A stretch of 12,208 nt of DNA from Prevotella sp. UBA2711 (GCA_002354095.1 DEKX01000034.1:30368-42575), one strand, 5' to 3'; counted from the first letter of the stretch, positions 1 to 6,888 are shown. Notes: generated by a model not told the origin, from the letters alone. Numbers and translations are program-made.

Positions 1-95
1 GCTGAACTACTTCGACCAATACCGTAGATATAGGTCAATGCGATTTCGCCACGCTTCTCTTGGGGCAAATCTACTCCAACAATTCTTATTGCCAT
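1..95 (-). CDS. rpsM: 30S ribosomal protein S13 (partial, N-terminal 31 residues)
   Basis: S13 sits in the head of the small subunit, where it contacts P-site tRNA and the large subunit. Only the first 31 codons are in the window; the gene continues past the left edge. The protein begins MAIRIVGVDLPQEKRGEIAL and continues TYIYGIGRSSS, the usual S13 N-terminal region with the IxGVDLP start and YIYGIGR motif. The ATG at 95 fits the family start. It follows rpmJ after a 104-nt gap, much longer than the other spacings here, and a TAnnTTTG promoter element lies in that gap, so it may start a separately driven alpha-operon transcript (rpsM, rpsK, rpsD, rpoA, rplQ expected beyond the edge, by analogy). 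No Shine-Dalgarno sequence is seen. Confidence 0.95.
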   Translation of the reverse strand, partial: MAIRIVGVDLPQEKRGEIALTYIYGIGRSSS

Positions 96-119
96 TTTTA
101 ACTAATAAAATAAAATAAT

Positions 120-133
120 AAAATTCGAATTTT
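120..133. repeat. 14-nt perfect palindrome in rpsM leader
   Basis: AAAATTCGAATTTT is a perfect palindrome lying between the putative rpsM promoter element and the rpsM start codon, so within the expected 5' untranslated leader. The region is very AT-rich, which raises the chance that it is accidental. It could be a protein-binding operator or simply part of an unstructured AU-rich leader that helps initiation in a genome with few Shine-Dalgarno sites. Confidence 0.35.
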
Positions 134-146
134 GCTAAAAAGCATG

Positions 147-154
147 CAAAGGTA
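147..154 (-). promoter_or_regulatory. Putative rpsM (alpha operon) promoter, -7 element
   Basis: The minus strand reads TACCTTTG here, an exact match to the Bacteroidetes -7 consensus TAnnTTTG, followed by C as is common. It lies in the 104-nt rpmJ-rpsM gap and would give a leader of about 45 nt before the rpsM ATG. I could not find a convincing TTG at the usual -33 distance (about 20 bp upstream), so the promoter is incomplete by consensus. The surrounding 14 bases (145-158) are identical to those of the promoter upstream of rplC, which supports function. Confidence 0.5.
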
Positions 155-199
155 CGCAAAATATCTGATATCTCGCTATATCTTTATGCTTATTTAACA

Positions 200-316
200 T
201 TAACCCTGACGCATTTTGTACTTAGGGTTCTTCTTGTTGATAACGAACAGACGACCCTTACGACGTACGATTTTGCAGTCTGGGGTACGCTTCTTCAACG
301 ATGCTCTTGTCTTCAT
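200..316 (-). CDS. rpmJ: 50S ribosomal protein L36 (bL36), zinc-free form
   Basis: L36 is the smallest large-subunit protein and binds 23S rRNA. The ORF encodes 38 residues, the standard length, starting MKTRASLKKRTPDCKIVRRK and ending NPKYKMRQG, which is plainly L36. The zinc-binding form has three Cys and one His; here the corresponding positions are T11, C14, N27 and Y33, so three of four ligands are gone and this is the C-minus type. The ATG at 316 is preceded by AGGAGA (329-324) with a 7-nt spacer, one of the few Shine-Dalgarno-like sites in the window. It lies 18 nt after infA, as in many Bacteroidetes. Confidence 0.96.
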   Translation of the reverse strand: MKTRASLKKRTPDCKIVRRKGRLFVINKKNPKYKMRQG

Positions 317-334
317 TATATTGTCTCCTTCTAA

Positions 335-553
335 TTATTTGTATCTAAACACTATTCGCCCTTTGGTCAAATCATAAGGACTCATCTCAACCTTTACTTT
401 GTCACCAGGCAGAATCTTGATATAGTGCATACGCATCTTACCTGAGATGTGTGCGATAATGGGCACACCGTTCTCCAACTCTACCCGGAACATGGCGTTC
501 GACAATGCCTCTACGATAGTTCCGTCTTGTTCTATAGCACCTTGTTTTGCCAT
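335..553 (-). CDS. infA: Translation initiation factor IF-1
   Basis: IF-1 binds the ribosomal A site during initiation, with IF-2 and IF-3. Starting at the ATG at 553 the protein is 72 residues, exactly the family length: MAKQGAIEQDGTIVEALSNA, then a single OB-fold (S1-like) domain with FRVELENG (about 21-28), HISGKMR (about 34-40) and the C-terminal GRIVFRYK. The frame is open further upstream (to 592), but that would run back into map and add 13 residues foreign to the family, so the internal ATG is chosen. It begins one base after the map stop codon, so translation is probably coupled to map. No Shine-Dalgarno sequence is visible. Confidence 0.97.
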   Translation of the reverse strand: MAKQGAIEQDGTIVEALSNAMFRVELENGVPIIAHISGKMRMHYIKILPGDKVKVEMSPYDLTKGRIVFRYK

Positions 554-554
554 A

Positions 555-1358
555 TTAATATAATTTGCCTTCAATGTTATATACTTCCTCAAACGAAGAT
601 AGGATTTCGGCTTTACCTTTCATCACCGCTACCGTATGCTCGAAGTGAGCTGCCGGTTTGCCGTCACGAGTACGGATAGTCCACCGATCCTTGTTGTCAA
701 GCCAAATGTCACGCTTACCCATTGTTATCATCGGTTCGATGGCGATACACATGCTGGCTTTCAGCATAGCACCATTGCCTCGTTTACCGTAATTGGGCAC
801 TGACGGGTCCTCGTGCATTTCATGACCGATGCCATGACCGGTCAGTTCGCGCACCACCCCGTAGCCCTGGGCTTCACAATGTTCCTGCACTGCGCTGCCG
901 ATATCACCCACATGGTGACCAGCCACAGCTTGTTCAATACCCTTATATAGTGCTTCCTTGGTGGTGCGGAGCAGATTTTTCTTTTCCTCACTGACCTCGC
1001 CTACACAGAAGGTATAGCACGAGTCGCCGCAGAAGCCGTTCAGCAGTGTGCCACAATCAATGGAGATGATGTCTCCCTCTTGAAGCACGGTGTCTGCATT
1101 GGGCACGCCATGCACCACAACATCATTGACCGACGTGCAGATGCTGGCAGGAAACGGCCCTCCATATGGATTGGGGAAACCCTTGAAAGTGGGGATTGCT
1201 CCATGGTCGCGAATAAATTCGTCGGCAATCTGATCCAACTGGAGGGTCGTTACACCAGGCTTGATATGTTTTGCCAATTCGCCAAGAGTCTTACCAACAA
1301 GTTGGTTGGCCTGGCGCATCAGCTCCAATTCATCTTCTGTCTTCAGAAATATCTTCAT
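555..1358 (-). CDS. map: Methionine aminopeptidase, type I
   Basis: This cytosolic metalloenzyme removes the initiator methionine from nascent proteins when the second residue is small. The 267-residue protein has the pita-bread fold signatures. The five metal ligands are visible: D101 (in SIDCG), D112 (in CGDSC), H175 (in GHGIGH), E208 (in IEPM) and E240 (in FEHTV). The auxiliary histidines H84 (VVHGVP) and H182 (MHEDP) are also present. A short insertion PNPYGGPFP precedes ASICTSVN compared with the E. coli enzyme. It has no N-terminal SH3-like extension, so it is the type Ia form. It lies 8 nt after secY and 1 nt before infA, the usual place for map in a spc operon. Confidence 0.97.
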   Translation of the reverse strand: MKIFLKTEDELELMRQANQLVGKTLGELAKHIKPGVTTLQLDQIADEFIRDHGAIPTFKGFPNPYGGPFPASICTSVNDVVVHGVPNADTVLQEGDIISIDCGTLLNGFCGDSCYTFCVGEVSEEKKNLLRTTKEALYKGIEQAVAGHHVGDIGSAVQEHCEAQGYGVVRELTGHGIGHEMHEDPSVPNYGKRGNGAMLKASMCIAIEPMITMGKRDIWLDNKDRWTIRTRDGKPAAHFEHTVAVMKGKAEILSSFEEVYNIEGKLY

Positions 1359-1366
1359 ACACTGAC

Positions 1367-2710
1367 TTAGTATGCAGTCACACCGCCACGTCCGTGAATA
1401 CGGCCTGAGTTAAGCAGACCGTCGTAATGACGCATCAGCAAGTGACTCTCTATCTGCTGGAGTGTGTCGAGCACAACACCAACCAGAATCAGCAGAGAAG
1501 TACCTCCGAAGAACTGTGAGAAAGCGTCCTGCACATTCAGGAGTCCAGCCAAAGCCGGCATGATGGCAATGAAGGCGATGAACAACGAACCGGGCAGCGT
1601 GATACGCGACATGATGGTGTCGATATAGTCAGCTGTCGGTTTGCCAGGCTTGATACCTGGGATGAAACCGTTGTTACGCTTCATGTCCTCAGCCATCTGG
1701 GTAGGATTGAGTGTGATAGCAGTATAGAAATAGGTAAACGCGATGATGAGAAGTGCAAAGATGACATTGTAAGTCCAGCTGTGGTGATCCAGCAGCGAAC
1801 GAACGAACCAGTTTGCATTCTCAGGAGCAGCATACTGTACGAAAGCCAGAGGGATGAACATCAGAGCCTGAGCAAAGATGATAGGCATCACATTGGCAGC
1901 GAACAGCTTGAGGGGGATGTACTGACGTGCACCGCCCACCTGCTGGTTTCCTACAAGACGCTTAGCATACTGTACGGGCACCTTGCGGACACCCTGTACC
2001 AAAACGATAGATGCACATACAACTGCATAGAGAATGATGATCTCGACCAGGAACATCACCAGTCCACCACCGGTGATGGCGGTGAAGCGCGAACTAACCT
2101 CCTGAATGAAAGCCTGAGGCAGTCGGGCAATAATACCGATCATAATGATCAGCGAGACACCATTTCCAATACCTTTATCTGTAATGCGCTCACCAAGCCA
2201 GAGGATGAACATACTACCGGCTGCAAGTATAATCGTGGCAGGGAAAACGAACACCGACCACGAAATACCCGAAGCCAAGGCAGCACCGGCCTGCATTTTC
2301 AGATTGATGAGGTAGCTCGGAGCCTGGAACAGCAGGATAGCCACTGTCAGGTAGCGAGTGTAGGTCATAATCTTCTTACGGCCACTCTCACCCTCACGCT
2401 GCATCTTCTGGAAATAAGGTACAGCGACAGCAAGGAGCTGCATAACGATGGAAGCAGAGATGTAGGGCATGATTCCAAGCGCAAAGATGGACGCATTGGA
2501 AAATGCACCACCGGAGAACATGTCCAAAAGCGACATCAGACCGCCCTGGGTTTGTGACTGCAACTTGTCGAGCAGTTCAGGATTGATACCTGGCAATACT
2601 ACGAACGAGCCAAAACGATAAATCGCTACAAACAGAAGAGTAATCAGGATGCGCTGGCGCAGATCCTCAATCTTCCAAATGTTCTTCAGTGTCTCTATAA
2701 ACTTCTTCAT
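1367..2710 (-). CDS. secY: Protein translocase subunit SecY
   Basis: SecY is the channel subunit of the SecYEG translocon in the inner membrane. The 447-residue protein has ten hydrophobic segments, roughly at 20-40, 71-98, 118-137, 150-172, 183-200, 217-240, 267-292, 313-335, 370-392 and 398-418. Both family signatures are present: ALGIMPYISASIVMQLL (77-93) and WLGERITDKGIGNGVSLII (171-189). The cytoplasmic C5 loop reads GFIPGIKPG (348-356), with Lys where E. coli has the functionally important Arg357. The start ATG at 2710 is 5 nt after the rplO stop, so translation is likely coupled to L15. Length and order are normal; no truncation or frameshift is seen. Confidence 0.98.
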   Translation of the reverse strand: MKKFIETLKNIWKIEDLRQRILITLLFVAIYRFGSFVVLPGINPELLDKLQSQTQGGLMSLLDMFSGGAFSNASIFALGIMPYISASIVMQLLAVAVPYFQKMQREGESGRKKIMTYTRYLTVAILLFQAPSYLINLKMQAGAALASGISWSVFVFPATIILAAGSMFILWLGERITDKGIGNGVSLIIMIGIIARLPQAFIQEVSSRFTAITGGGLVMFLVEIIILYAVVCASIVLVQGVRKVPVQYAKRLVGNQQVGGARQYIPLKLFAANVMPIIFAQALMFIPLAFVQYAAPENANWFVRSLLDHHSWTYNVIFALLIIAFTYFYTAITLNPTQMAEDMKRNNGFIPGIKPGKPTADYIDTIMSRITLPGSLFIAFIAIMPALAGLLNVQDAFSQFFGGTSLLILVGVVLDTLQQIESHLLMRHYDGLLNSGRIHGRGGVTAY

Positions 2711-2715
2711 CTTGT

Positions 2716-3162
2716 TTAGATAATTGTTGCGTTACCACCAACTGCCTTGATAGCCTCTTCGGCAGTCTTTGAGAAGGCATTAGCTTCTACATCAACCTTT
2801 GCCTTCAATTCACCATTACCGAGAATTTTCACGAGCTCCTTGCCACTTGTCAGACCGGCAGCCACGAATTCAGCAATTCCGATCTTAGTAAGGTTTTTCT
2901 GCTCAGCCAGTTTCTGAATGGTTGACAGGTTAATAGCGAAGTACTCCTTGTGGTTGATATTTTTGAATCCACTCTTTGGAACACGACGCTGCAATGGCAT
3001 CTGACCACCTTCGAAACCAATCTTCTTCTTGTAACCTGAACGAGCCTTGGCACCCTTGTGACCACGGGTAGAAGTACCGCCCAGACCAGAACCTGGTCCG
3101 CGACCGATACGACGACGTGAGTGGGTAGAGCCCTCAGCTGGTTTTAAAGTATGTAGTTTCAT
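2716..3162 (-). CDS. rplO: 50S ribosomal protein L15
   Basis: L15 binds 23S rRNA and joins late in large-subunit assembly. The 148-residue protein has the expected extended, glycine- and arginine-rich N-terminal half: MKLHTLKPAEGSTHSRRRIG, followed by RGPGSGLGGTSTRGHKGAKA (21-40), then GFEGGQMPLQRRVPKSGF (49-66). The globular C-terminal half ends GGNATII. Length matches the family (about 144-150). It lies between rpmD (24-nt gap) and secY (5-nt gap), the canonical position. No Shine-Dalgarno sequence is seen before the ATG. Confidence 0.97.
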   Translation of the reverse strand: MKLHTLKPAEGSTHSRRRIGRGPGSGLGGTSTRGHKGAKARSGYKKKIGFEGGQMPLQRRVPKSGFKNINHKEYFAINLSTIQKLAEQKNLTKIGIAEFVAAGLTSGKELVKILGNGELKAKVDVEANAFSKTAEEAIKAVGGNATII

Positions 3163-3186
3163 ATTCGTATCTGTTTATTTAATTAA

Positions 3187-3363
3187 TTAATCGATAACAG
3201 TCACCAGGTGATGAACCTTACGGATCATACCGCGGATAGAAGGAGTATCCTCTACCTCAACAACCTGAGAAATCTTGTGAAGACCCAAAGCCTGCAATGT
3301 GCGCTTCTGATCTACGGGATAACCGATCTTGCTCTTGATCTGCTTAATCTTAATTGTTGCCAT
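3187..3363 (-). CDS. rpmD: 50S ribosomal protein L30
   Basis: L30 is a small large-subunit protein. The ORF encodes 58 residues, the usual bacterial length: MATIKIKQIKSKIGYPVDQK, with the conserved TLQALGLHKISQVVEVEDT (22-40) and SIRGMIRKVHHLV (42-54) that identify the ferredoxin-like L30 fold. The start at 3363 is supported by AGGAG (3377-3373) with a 9-nt spacer, unusual in this Shine-Dalgarno-poor window; this site overlaps the sequence just before the end of rpsE. It lies between rpsE (14-nt gap) and rplO (24-nt gap), as in the standard spc order. Confidence 0.96.
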   Translation of the reverse strand: MATIKIKQIKSKIGYPVDQKRTLQALGLHKISQVVEVEDTPSIRGMIRKVHHLVTVID

Positions 3364-3377
3364 AGTTATAATCTCCT

Positions 3378-3890
3378 TTATCCTCTAAATACTTTATCCA
3401 TACTGATTCCACGAGTGCCAGCAATGGTATAAGCATCACGCATCTCGCTCAGAGCAGCGATGGTAGCCTTCACCAAGTTGTGGGGGTTAGAAGAACCCTT
3501 CGACTTTGCAAGCACATCTTTCACACCTACACTCTCAAGTACGGCACGCATAGCACCACCGGCAACAAGTCCGGTACCGGCTGCGGCAGGCTTCAGGAAA
3601 ACCTGAGCGCCGCCAAAGCGTGCTTCCATCTCATGAGGAATAGTTCCTTTCAGAACGGGAACCTTCACCAGATTCTTCTTAGCTGCCTCAACACCCTTGG
3701 CGATGGCTGCGGTAACTTCACCGGCCTTACCAAGTCCCCAGCCAATAATACCATTGCCGTCACCGACAACGACGATAGCTGCGAATGTAAAGGTGCGACC
3801 TCCCTTTGTTACCTTCGTAACACGGTTGATGGCAACCAGTCTGTCTTTCAACTCTACGTCACTATTTACTTTAACTTTGTTCATTGCCAT
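3378..3890 (-). CDS. rpsE: 30S ribosomal protein S5
   Basis: S5 lies at the mRNA entry channel and affects decoding accuracy; spectinomycin-resistance mutations map to its N-terminal loop in other bacteria. The 170-residue protein has the double-stranded-RNA-binding-like N-terminal domain (about 14-80) with INRVTKVTKGGRTFTFAAIV (21-40) and GDGNGIIGWGLGKAGEV (43-59), and a C-terminal domain with AGTGLVAGGAMRAVLES (104-120). The spectinomycin loop around VTKGG appears wild-type. The start could be M1 (3890) or M3; I kept M1. It begins 6 nt after rplR. Confidence 0.96.
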   Translation of the reverse strand: MAMNKVKVNSDVELKDRLVAINRVTKVTKGGRTFTFAAIVVVGDGNGIIGWGLGKAGEVTAAIAKGVEAAKKNLVKVPVLKGTIPHEMEARFGGAQVFLKPAAAGTGLVAGGAMRAVLESVGVKDVLAKSKGSSNPHNLVKATIAALSEMRDAYTIAGTRGISMDKVFRG

Positions 3891-3896
3891 AATCGT

Positions 3897-4241
3897 TTAA
3901 AATTTAAGTCCACCTTTACGTGCTGCATCAGCCAAAGACTTTACGCGGCCATGATAGAGATAACCGTTACGGTCGAAGACTACGGCGTTGATGCCTGCCT
4001 CCTGAGCCTTCTGGGCTACCAGTTCACCGACCTTCTCAGCCTGCTGGATCTTAGGCATAGCCTCAAGACCGATTGAAGATGCTGCTGCAAGAGTTTTACC
4101 TTCCAAATCGTTAATCACCTGAGCATAGATCTGCTTGTTGCTGCGGAAAACACTCAAGCGAGGACGCTCGGCTGTGCCGAATACGTTCTTACGAATTCTA
4201 TATTTAATCTTAATTCGTCTTTCTACTTTCTTTGTTGTCAT
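3897..4241 (-). CDS. rplR: 50S ribosomal protein L18
   Basis: L18 binds 5S rRNA with L5 and L25 and helps build the central protuberance. From the ATG at 4241 the protein is 114 residues, MTTKKVERRIKIKYRIRKNV, with FGTAERPRLSVFRSNKQIYA shortly after and the C-terminal DRNGYLYHGRVKSLADAARK, all typical of L18. A TTG-started extension of three residues (MQI) is possible but unlikely because the ATG start fits the family. The gap to rplF upstream is 42 nt and AT-rich; no Shine-Dalgarno site is seen. Confidence 0.96.
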   Translation of the reverse strand: MTTKKVERRIKIKYRIRKNVFGTAERPRLSVFRSNKQIYAQVINDLEGKTLAAASSIGLEAMPKIQQAEKVGELVAQKAQEAGINAVVFDRNGYLYHGRVKSLADAARKGGLKF

Positions 4242-4283
4242 AATCTGCAATTCTTTAATTTTTTAATCTTTCAATTTTTGAGA

Positions 4284-4853
4284 TTACTTAGCCGATGCTG
4301 ACTTACCCGACTTACGACGGATAACCTCGCCCTTGAACAAGATACCCTTGCCCTTGTAAGGTTCTGGCATACGGAAAGAACGAATTTTAGCACAGATGAG
4401 ACCGAGCAGCTGCTTGTCACAAGACTCCAGGATAATCTGGGGGTTCTGGTTACGCTCCATCTTGGTTTCTACCTTCACCTCCTTAGGAAGCTGGATAAAG
4501 ATGGGGTGAGTGTAACCCAGTGAGAACTCGATGATGTTGCCCTGATTTGACACACGGTAACCTACACCGATGAGTTCCATCTCCTTCTTATAACCTTCGC
4601 TTACACCAACGACCATATTATTGATCAGTGCGCGGTACAGACCATGGAAAGCCTGCTTCTGCTTGATGTTTACGGGGCTGTTCTCGTCAATCTCAAATGT
4701 TACGTGTCCATCAGCAATAGTCACCTTGATGGATGGATCAACTTTCTGTGAAAGTTCACCCTTAGGACCTTTTACTGTAACGACTCCGTCCTGACCCTGG
4801 TTTACGGTAACACCGGCAGGGATACTAATTGGCAATTTTCCTATTCTTGACAT
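4284..4853 (-). CDS. rplF: 50S ribosomal protein L6
   Basis: L6 lies near the factor-binding site beside the sarcin-ricin loop. Starting at the ATG at 4853 the protein has 189 residues, MSRIGKLPISIPAGVTVNQG, then VTVKGPKGELS, two repeated alpha/beta domains and the C-terminal signature PEPYKGKGILFKGE before a lysine-rich end. The start is clear: a TTG at 4868 is also in frame, but GGAGG (4866-4862) with an 8-nt spacer points to 4853, and MSRIGK is the family N-terminus. This is one of only four strong Shine-Dalgarno-like sites here. It starts 15 nt after the rpsH stop. Confidence 0.96.
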   Translation of the reverse strand: MSRIGKLPISIPAGVTVNQGQDGVVTVKGPKGELSQKVDPSIKVTIADGHVTFEIDENSPVNIKQKQAFHGLYRALINNMVVGVSEGYKKEMELIGVGYRVSNQGNIIEFSLGYTHPIFIQLPKEVKVETKMERNQNPQIILESCDKQLLGLICAKIRSFRMPEPYKGKGILFKGEVIRRKSGKSASAK

Positions 4854-4868
4854 AATCGAGTCCTCCAA

Positions 4869-5264
4869 TTAATATACGTAACAAAGCACCTCACCGCCAA
4901 TCTTCAGGGCAGTAGCCTCTTTGTCTGTCATTACACCTTGGGATGTAGATAAAATGGCTATACCTAATCCGTTAATTACTCTCGGCATGTCTTTGTAACC
5001 AGTGTACTTGCGGAGACCTGGAGTAGACACGCGCTTCAGGCACTTGATGGCATTAGCCTTAGTGGCCTGATCGTACTTCAAGGCAACCTTGATAGTACCC
5101 TGAGGGCCATCCTCGATGAACTTGTAGTTCAGAATGTAACCCTTCTCGAAGAGGATCTTAGTGATTTCCTTCTTCAAGTTAGACGCAGGAACCTCAACAA
5201 CACGGTGATGAGCCATGATGGCGTTTCTGAGTCTAGTCAGATAATCTGCTATTGGATCTGTCAT
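4869..5264 (-). CDS. rpsH: 30S ribosomal protein S8
   Basis: S8 is a primary 16S rRNA-binding protein of the platform and, in E. coli, the autogenous repressor of the spc operon. The 131-residue protein has the two-domain S8 layout: MTDPIADYLTRLRNAIMAHH (1-20), then VEVPASNLKKEI, and the C-terminal signature GLGIAILSTSQGVMTDKEA (99-117) with GGEVLCYVY at the end. It lies 59 nt after rpsN, the longest gap inside the L3-to-L36 run, and that gap holds a small GC-rich hairpin. No Shine-Dalgarno sequence is seen. Confidence 0.97.
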   Translation of the reverse strand: MTDPIADYLTRLRNAIMAHHRVVEVPASNLKKEITKILFEKGYILNYKFIEDGPQGTIKVALKYDQATKANAIKCLKRVSTPGLRKYTGYKDMPRVINGLGIAILSTSQGVMTDKEATALKIGGEVLCYVY

Positions 5265-5283
5265 AAAATAAATTGTTTAATTA

Positions 5284-5300
5284 ATCGGGACTGCCCCGAC
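5284..5300 (-). other. Small GC-rich hairpin between rpsN and rpsH
   Basis: On the transcript strand the sequence GTCGGG GCAGT CCCGAT can fold into a stem of five Watson-Crick pairs plus a terminal G-U, with a 5-nt loop. It stands out because the surrounding gap is nearly all A and T. There is no run of U directly after it (TTAATTAAAC follows), so it does not look like a strong terminator. It might affect mRNA processing, stability or rpsH initiation; this is inference only. Confidence 0.4.
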
Positions 5301-5323
5301 AATATTAATAATTTTCTTGTTTC

Positions 5324-5626
5324 TTACCAGCTTGCCTTCTTCACACCTGGAATCAGACCATTGGAAGCCATCTCGCGGAACTGGATACGCGACAGACCGA
5401 ACTGGCGCATATAACCTTTGGGACGACCGGTCATCTTGCAACGGTTGTGCAGACGGATAGGATTGGCATTCTTGGGGATGCTCTGCAGTTTGCGAGCTGC
5501 CTCGTAAGCCTCAGCGGGATCCTCACTTGTTGCGATAATCTTCTTCAGTGCTGCACGCTTCTCTGCGTAACGGGCTACCATTTTGGCGCGCTTCACTTCG
5601 CGGGCCTTCATTGATTCTTTTGCCAT
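5324..5626 (-). CDS. rpsN: 30S ribosomal protein S14 (long, zinc-free form)
   Basis: S14 is part of the small-subunit head. At 100 residues this is the long form: MAKESMKAREVKRAKMVARY at the start, PIRLHNRCKMTGRPKGYMRQ (56-75) and FGLSRIQFREMASNGLIPGV (76-95), ending KKASW. It lacks the CxxC...CxxC zinc motif of the short 61-residue type and has only C63. It begins 5 nt after rplE and is followed by the widest intergenic gap in the run. No second S14 copy is in the window. Confidence 0.97.
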   Translation of the reverse strand: MAKESMKAREVKRAKMVARYAEKRAALKKIIATSEDPAEAYEAARKLQSIPKNANPIRLHNRCKMTGRPKGYMRQFGLSRIQFREMASNGLIPGVKKASW

Positions 5627-5631
5627 ATCTC

Positions 5632-6186
5632 TTAATCGTTTTTAGCGTTTTTGAATGGCAGACCGAAAGCCTTCAGCAGTGCATATCCCTCCTCGTCAGT
5701 CTTTGCAGACGTAACGAAAGTGATATTCATACCCTGAATGCGGTCTACTGTATCAATATTGATCTCAGGGAAGATAATCTGCTCCTGAACACCAAGAGTG
5801 TAATTACCACGTCCGTCGAACTTACTCTCGATACCCTTGAAGTCACGGATACGGGGCAGAGCCACGCGAACCAGCTTCTCCAGGAATTCGTACATACGCT
5901 CACGGCGCAGTGTTACCATCACACCGATAGGCATCTTCTTACGAAGCTTGAAGTTAGCGATATCCTTCTTAGAATAAGTGGCAACAGCCTTCTGACCGGT
6001 AATGGTCGTAATCTCGTTGATAGCAACGTCAATAATCTTCTTGTCCTGTGTGGCATCACCCAGACCCTGGTTGATGACAATCTTCTTCAGAACAGGAATC
6101 TGCATAGCTGAAGTGTAGTTGAACTGCTTCTGCAGAGCAGGAGCGATCTGCTCCTTATACTGTTTCTTTAACTGTGCTGTATCCAT
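5632..6186 (-). CDS. rplE: 50S ribosomal protein L5
   Basis: L5 binds 5S rRNA and contacts P-site tRNA and S13 across the subunit interface. The 184-residue protein has the family features PVLKKIVINQGLGDATQDKK (31-50), GQKAVATYSKKDIANFKLRK (64-83), MPIGVMVTLRRERMYEFL (85-102) and the C-terminal EINIDTVDRIQGMNITFVTS (141-160). The start ATG overlaps the rplX stop codon by one base (TAATG), and GGGGAGG (6203-6197) within the rplX end sits 10 nt upstream, so both termination-reinitiation and Shine-Dalgarno pairing may act. Confidence 0.97.
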   Translation of the reverse strand: MDTAQLKKQYKEQIAPALQKQFNYTSAMQIPVLKKIVINQGLGDATQDKKIIDVAINEITTITGQKAVATYSKKDIANFKLRKKMPIGVMVTLRRERMYEFLEKLVRVALPRIRDFKGIESKFDGRGNYTLGVQEQIIFPEINIDTVDRIQGMNITFVTSAKTDEEGYALLKAFGLPFKNAKND

Positions 6187-6503
6187 TATTTAATTTCCTC
6201 CCCTGACTTTTTAGCGACGCGAATCACGTTCTTGCCCTCGTGCTTGATAGAAACACGTGTAGCCTTACCGCTCTTCGGGTCAATCAGACTTACATTTGAG
6301 ATATGTATCGGAGCCTCCTGCTTGATAATACCACCCTGTGGGTGCTGTGCACTTGGCTTGGTGCTCTTAGATACCATATTCACGCCTTCCACCAGAACTT
6401 TCTGTTCCTTGATGAAGGCCTTGAGCACCTTACCCTTCTGGCCTTTGTCCTTGCCAGCGAGGATAATCACCTCATCACCTTTTCTAATATGTAACTTACT
6501 CAT
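6186..6503 (-). CDS. rplX: 50S ribosomal protein L24
   Basis: L24 starts large-subunit assembly and lies near the exit tunnel. The 105-residue protein begins MSKLHIRKGDEVIILAGKDK and contains the KOW motif GDEVIILAGKDKGQKGKVLK (9-28), followed by VEGVNMVSKSTKPS and the IHISNVSLIDPKSGKATRV segment. Length is normal. The gene ends in GGGGAGGAAATTAAATAA, whose first part doubles as a Shine-Dalgarno-like site for rplE. It starts 19 nt after rplN, with no visible Shine-Dalgarno site of its own. Confidence 0.97.
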   Translation of the reverse strand: MSKLHIRKGDEVIILAGKDKGQKGKVLKAFIKEQKVLVEGVNMVSKSTKPSAQHPQGGIIKQEAPIHISNVSLIDPKSGKATRVSIKHEGKNVIRVAKKSGEEIK

Positions 6504-6522
6504 TTCTTGATTGCTTTAAATG

Positions 6523-6888
6523 TTAAAGAACCTCAGGTGCCAGTGAAACGACCTTCATATTAACGGCACGCAACTCACGGGCAACAGGACCGAAGATACG
6601 GCTGCCGCGAAGTTCACCAGCGTTGTTCAGCAGCACACAAGCATTATCGTCGAAACGGATGTATGAACCGTCAGCGCGACGAATCTCCTTCTTTGTGCGA
6701 ACAACCAAAGCCTTAGATACTGCACCTTTTTTAACATCACTTGTAGGGATGGCGTTCTGGATAGCAACGACAATCACATCACCTACGCTGGCATAACGGC
6801 GACGGGTACCACCCAGCACGCGGATGCAAAGAGCCTCACGTGCACCGCTGTTATCAGCAACTGTCAGTCTTGTCTCAGTTTGTATCAT
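6523..6888 (-). CDS. rplN: 50S ribosomal protein L14
   Basis: L14 sits at the subunit interface and contacts 16S rRNA helix 14. The 121-residue protein starts MIQTETRLTVADNSGAREAL (1-20) and has the family signature spanning about 53-87, including KKGAVSKALVVRTKKEIRRA (53-72) and the conserved DDNACVLLN (80-88), ending SLAPEVL. These match L14 along its full length. It begins 2 nt after rpsQ, consistent with coupled translation. Confidence 0.97.
   Translation of the reverse strand: MIQTETRLTVADNSGAREALCIRVLGGTRRRYASVGDVIVVAIQNAIPTSDVKKGAVSKALVVRTKKEIRRADGSYIRFDDNACVLLNNAGELRGSRIFGPVARELRAVNMKVVSLAPEVL

Noticed and set aside
554..592. N-terminal extension of infA
   Set aside because: It would overlap map and add 13 residues before the standard 72-residue IF-1; the internal ATG at 553 matches the family.
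1781..2557. Long plus-strand open frame of 258 codons opposite secY
   Set aside because: It lies fully inside the strongly supported secY gene, its product is rich in His, Asp, Asn, Thr and Gln with no recognisable fold, and it is an antisense shadow of SecY codon usage.
3480..4076. Plus-strand open frame of 198 codons opposite rpsE and rplR
   Set aside because: It spans two real genes on the other strand and resembles no family; it is a by-product of the codon pattern.
5284..5300. Transcription terminator between rpsN and rpsH
   Set aside because: The stem is only five to six pairs and no U run follows, so full termination in the middle of the operon is not supported; kept only as a possible regulatory hairpin.
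5548..6111. Plus-strand open frame of 187 codons opposite rpsN and rplE
   Set aside because: It overlaps two conserved genes almost fully and has a low-plausibility Leu/Ser/Thr-rich product.
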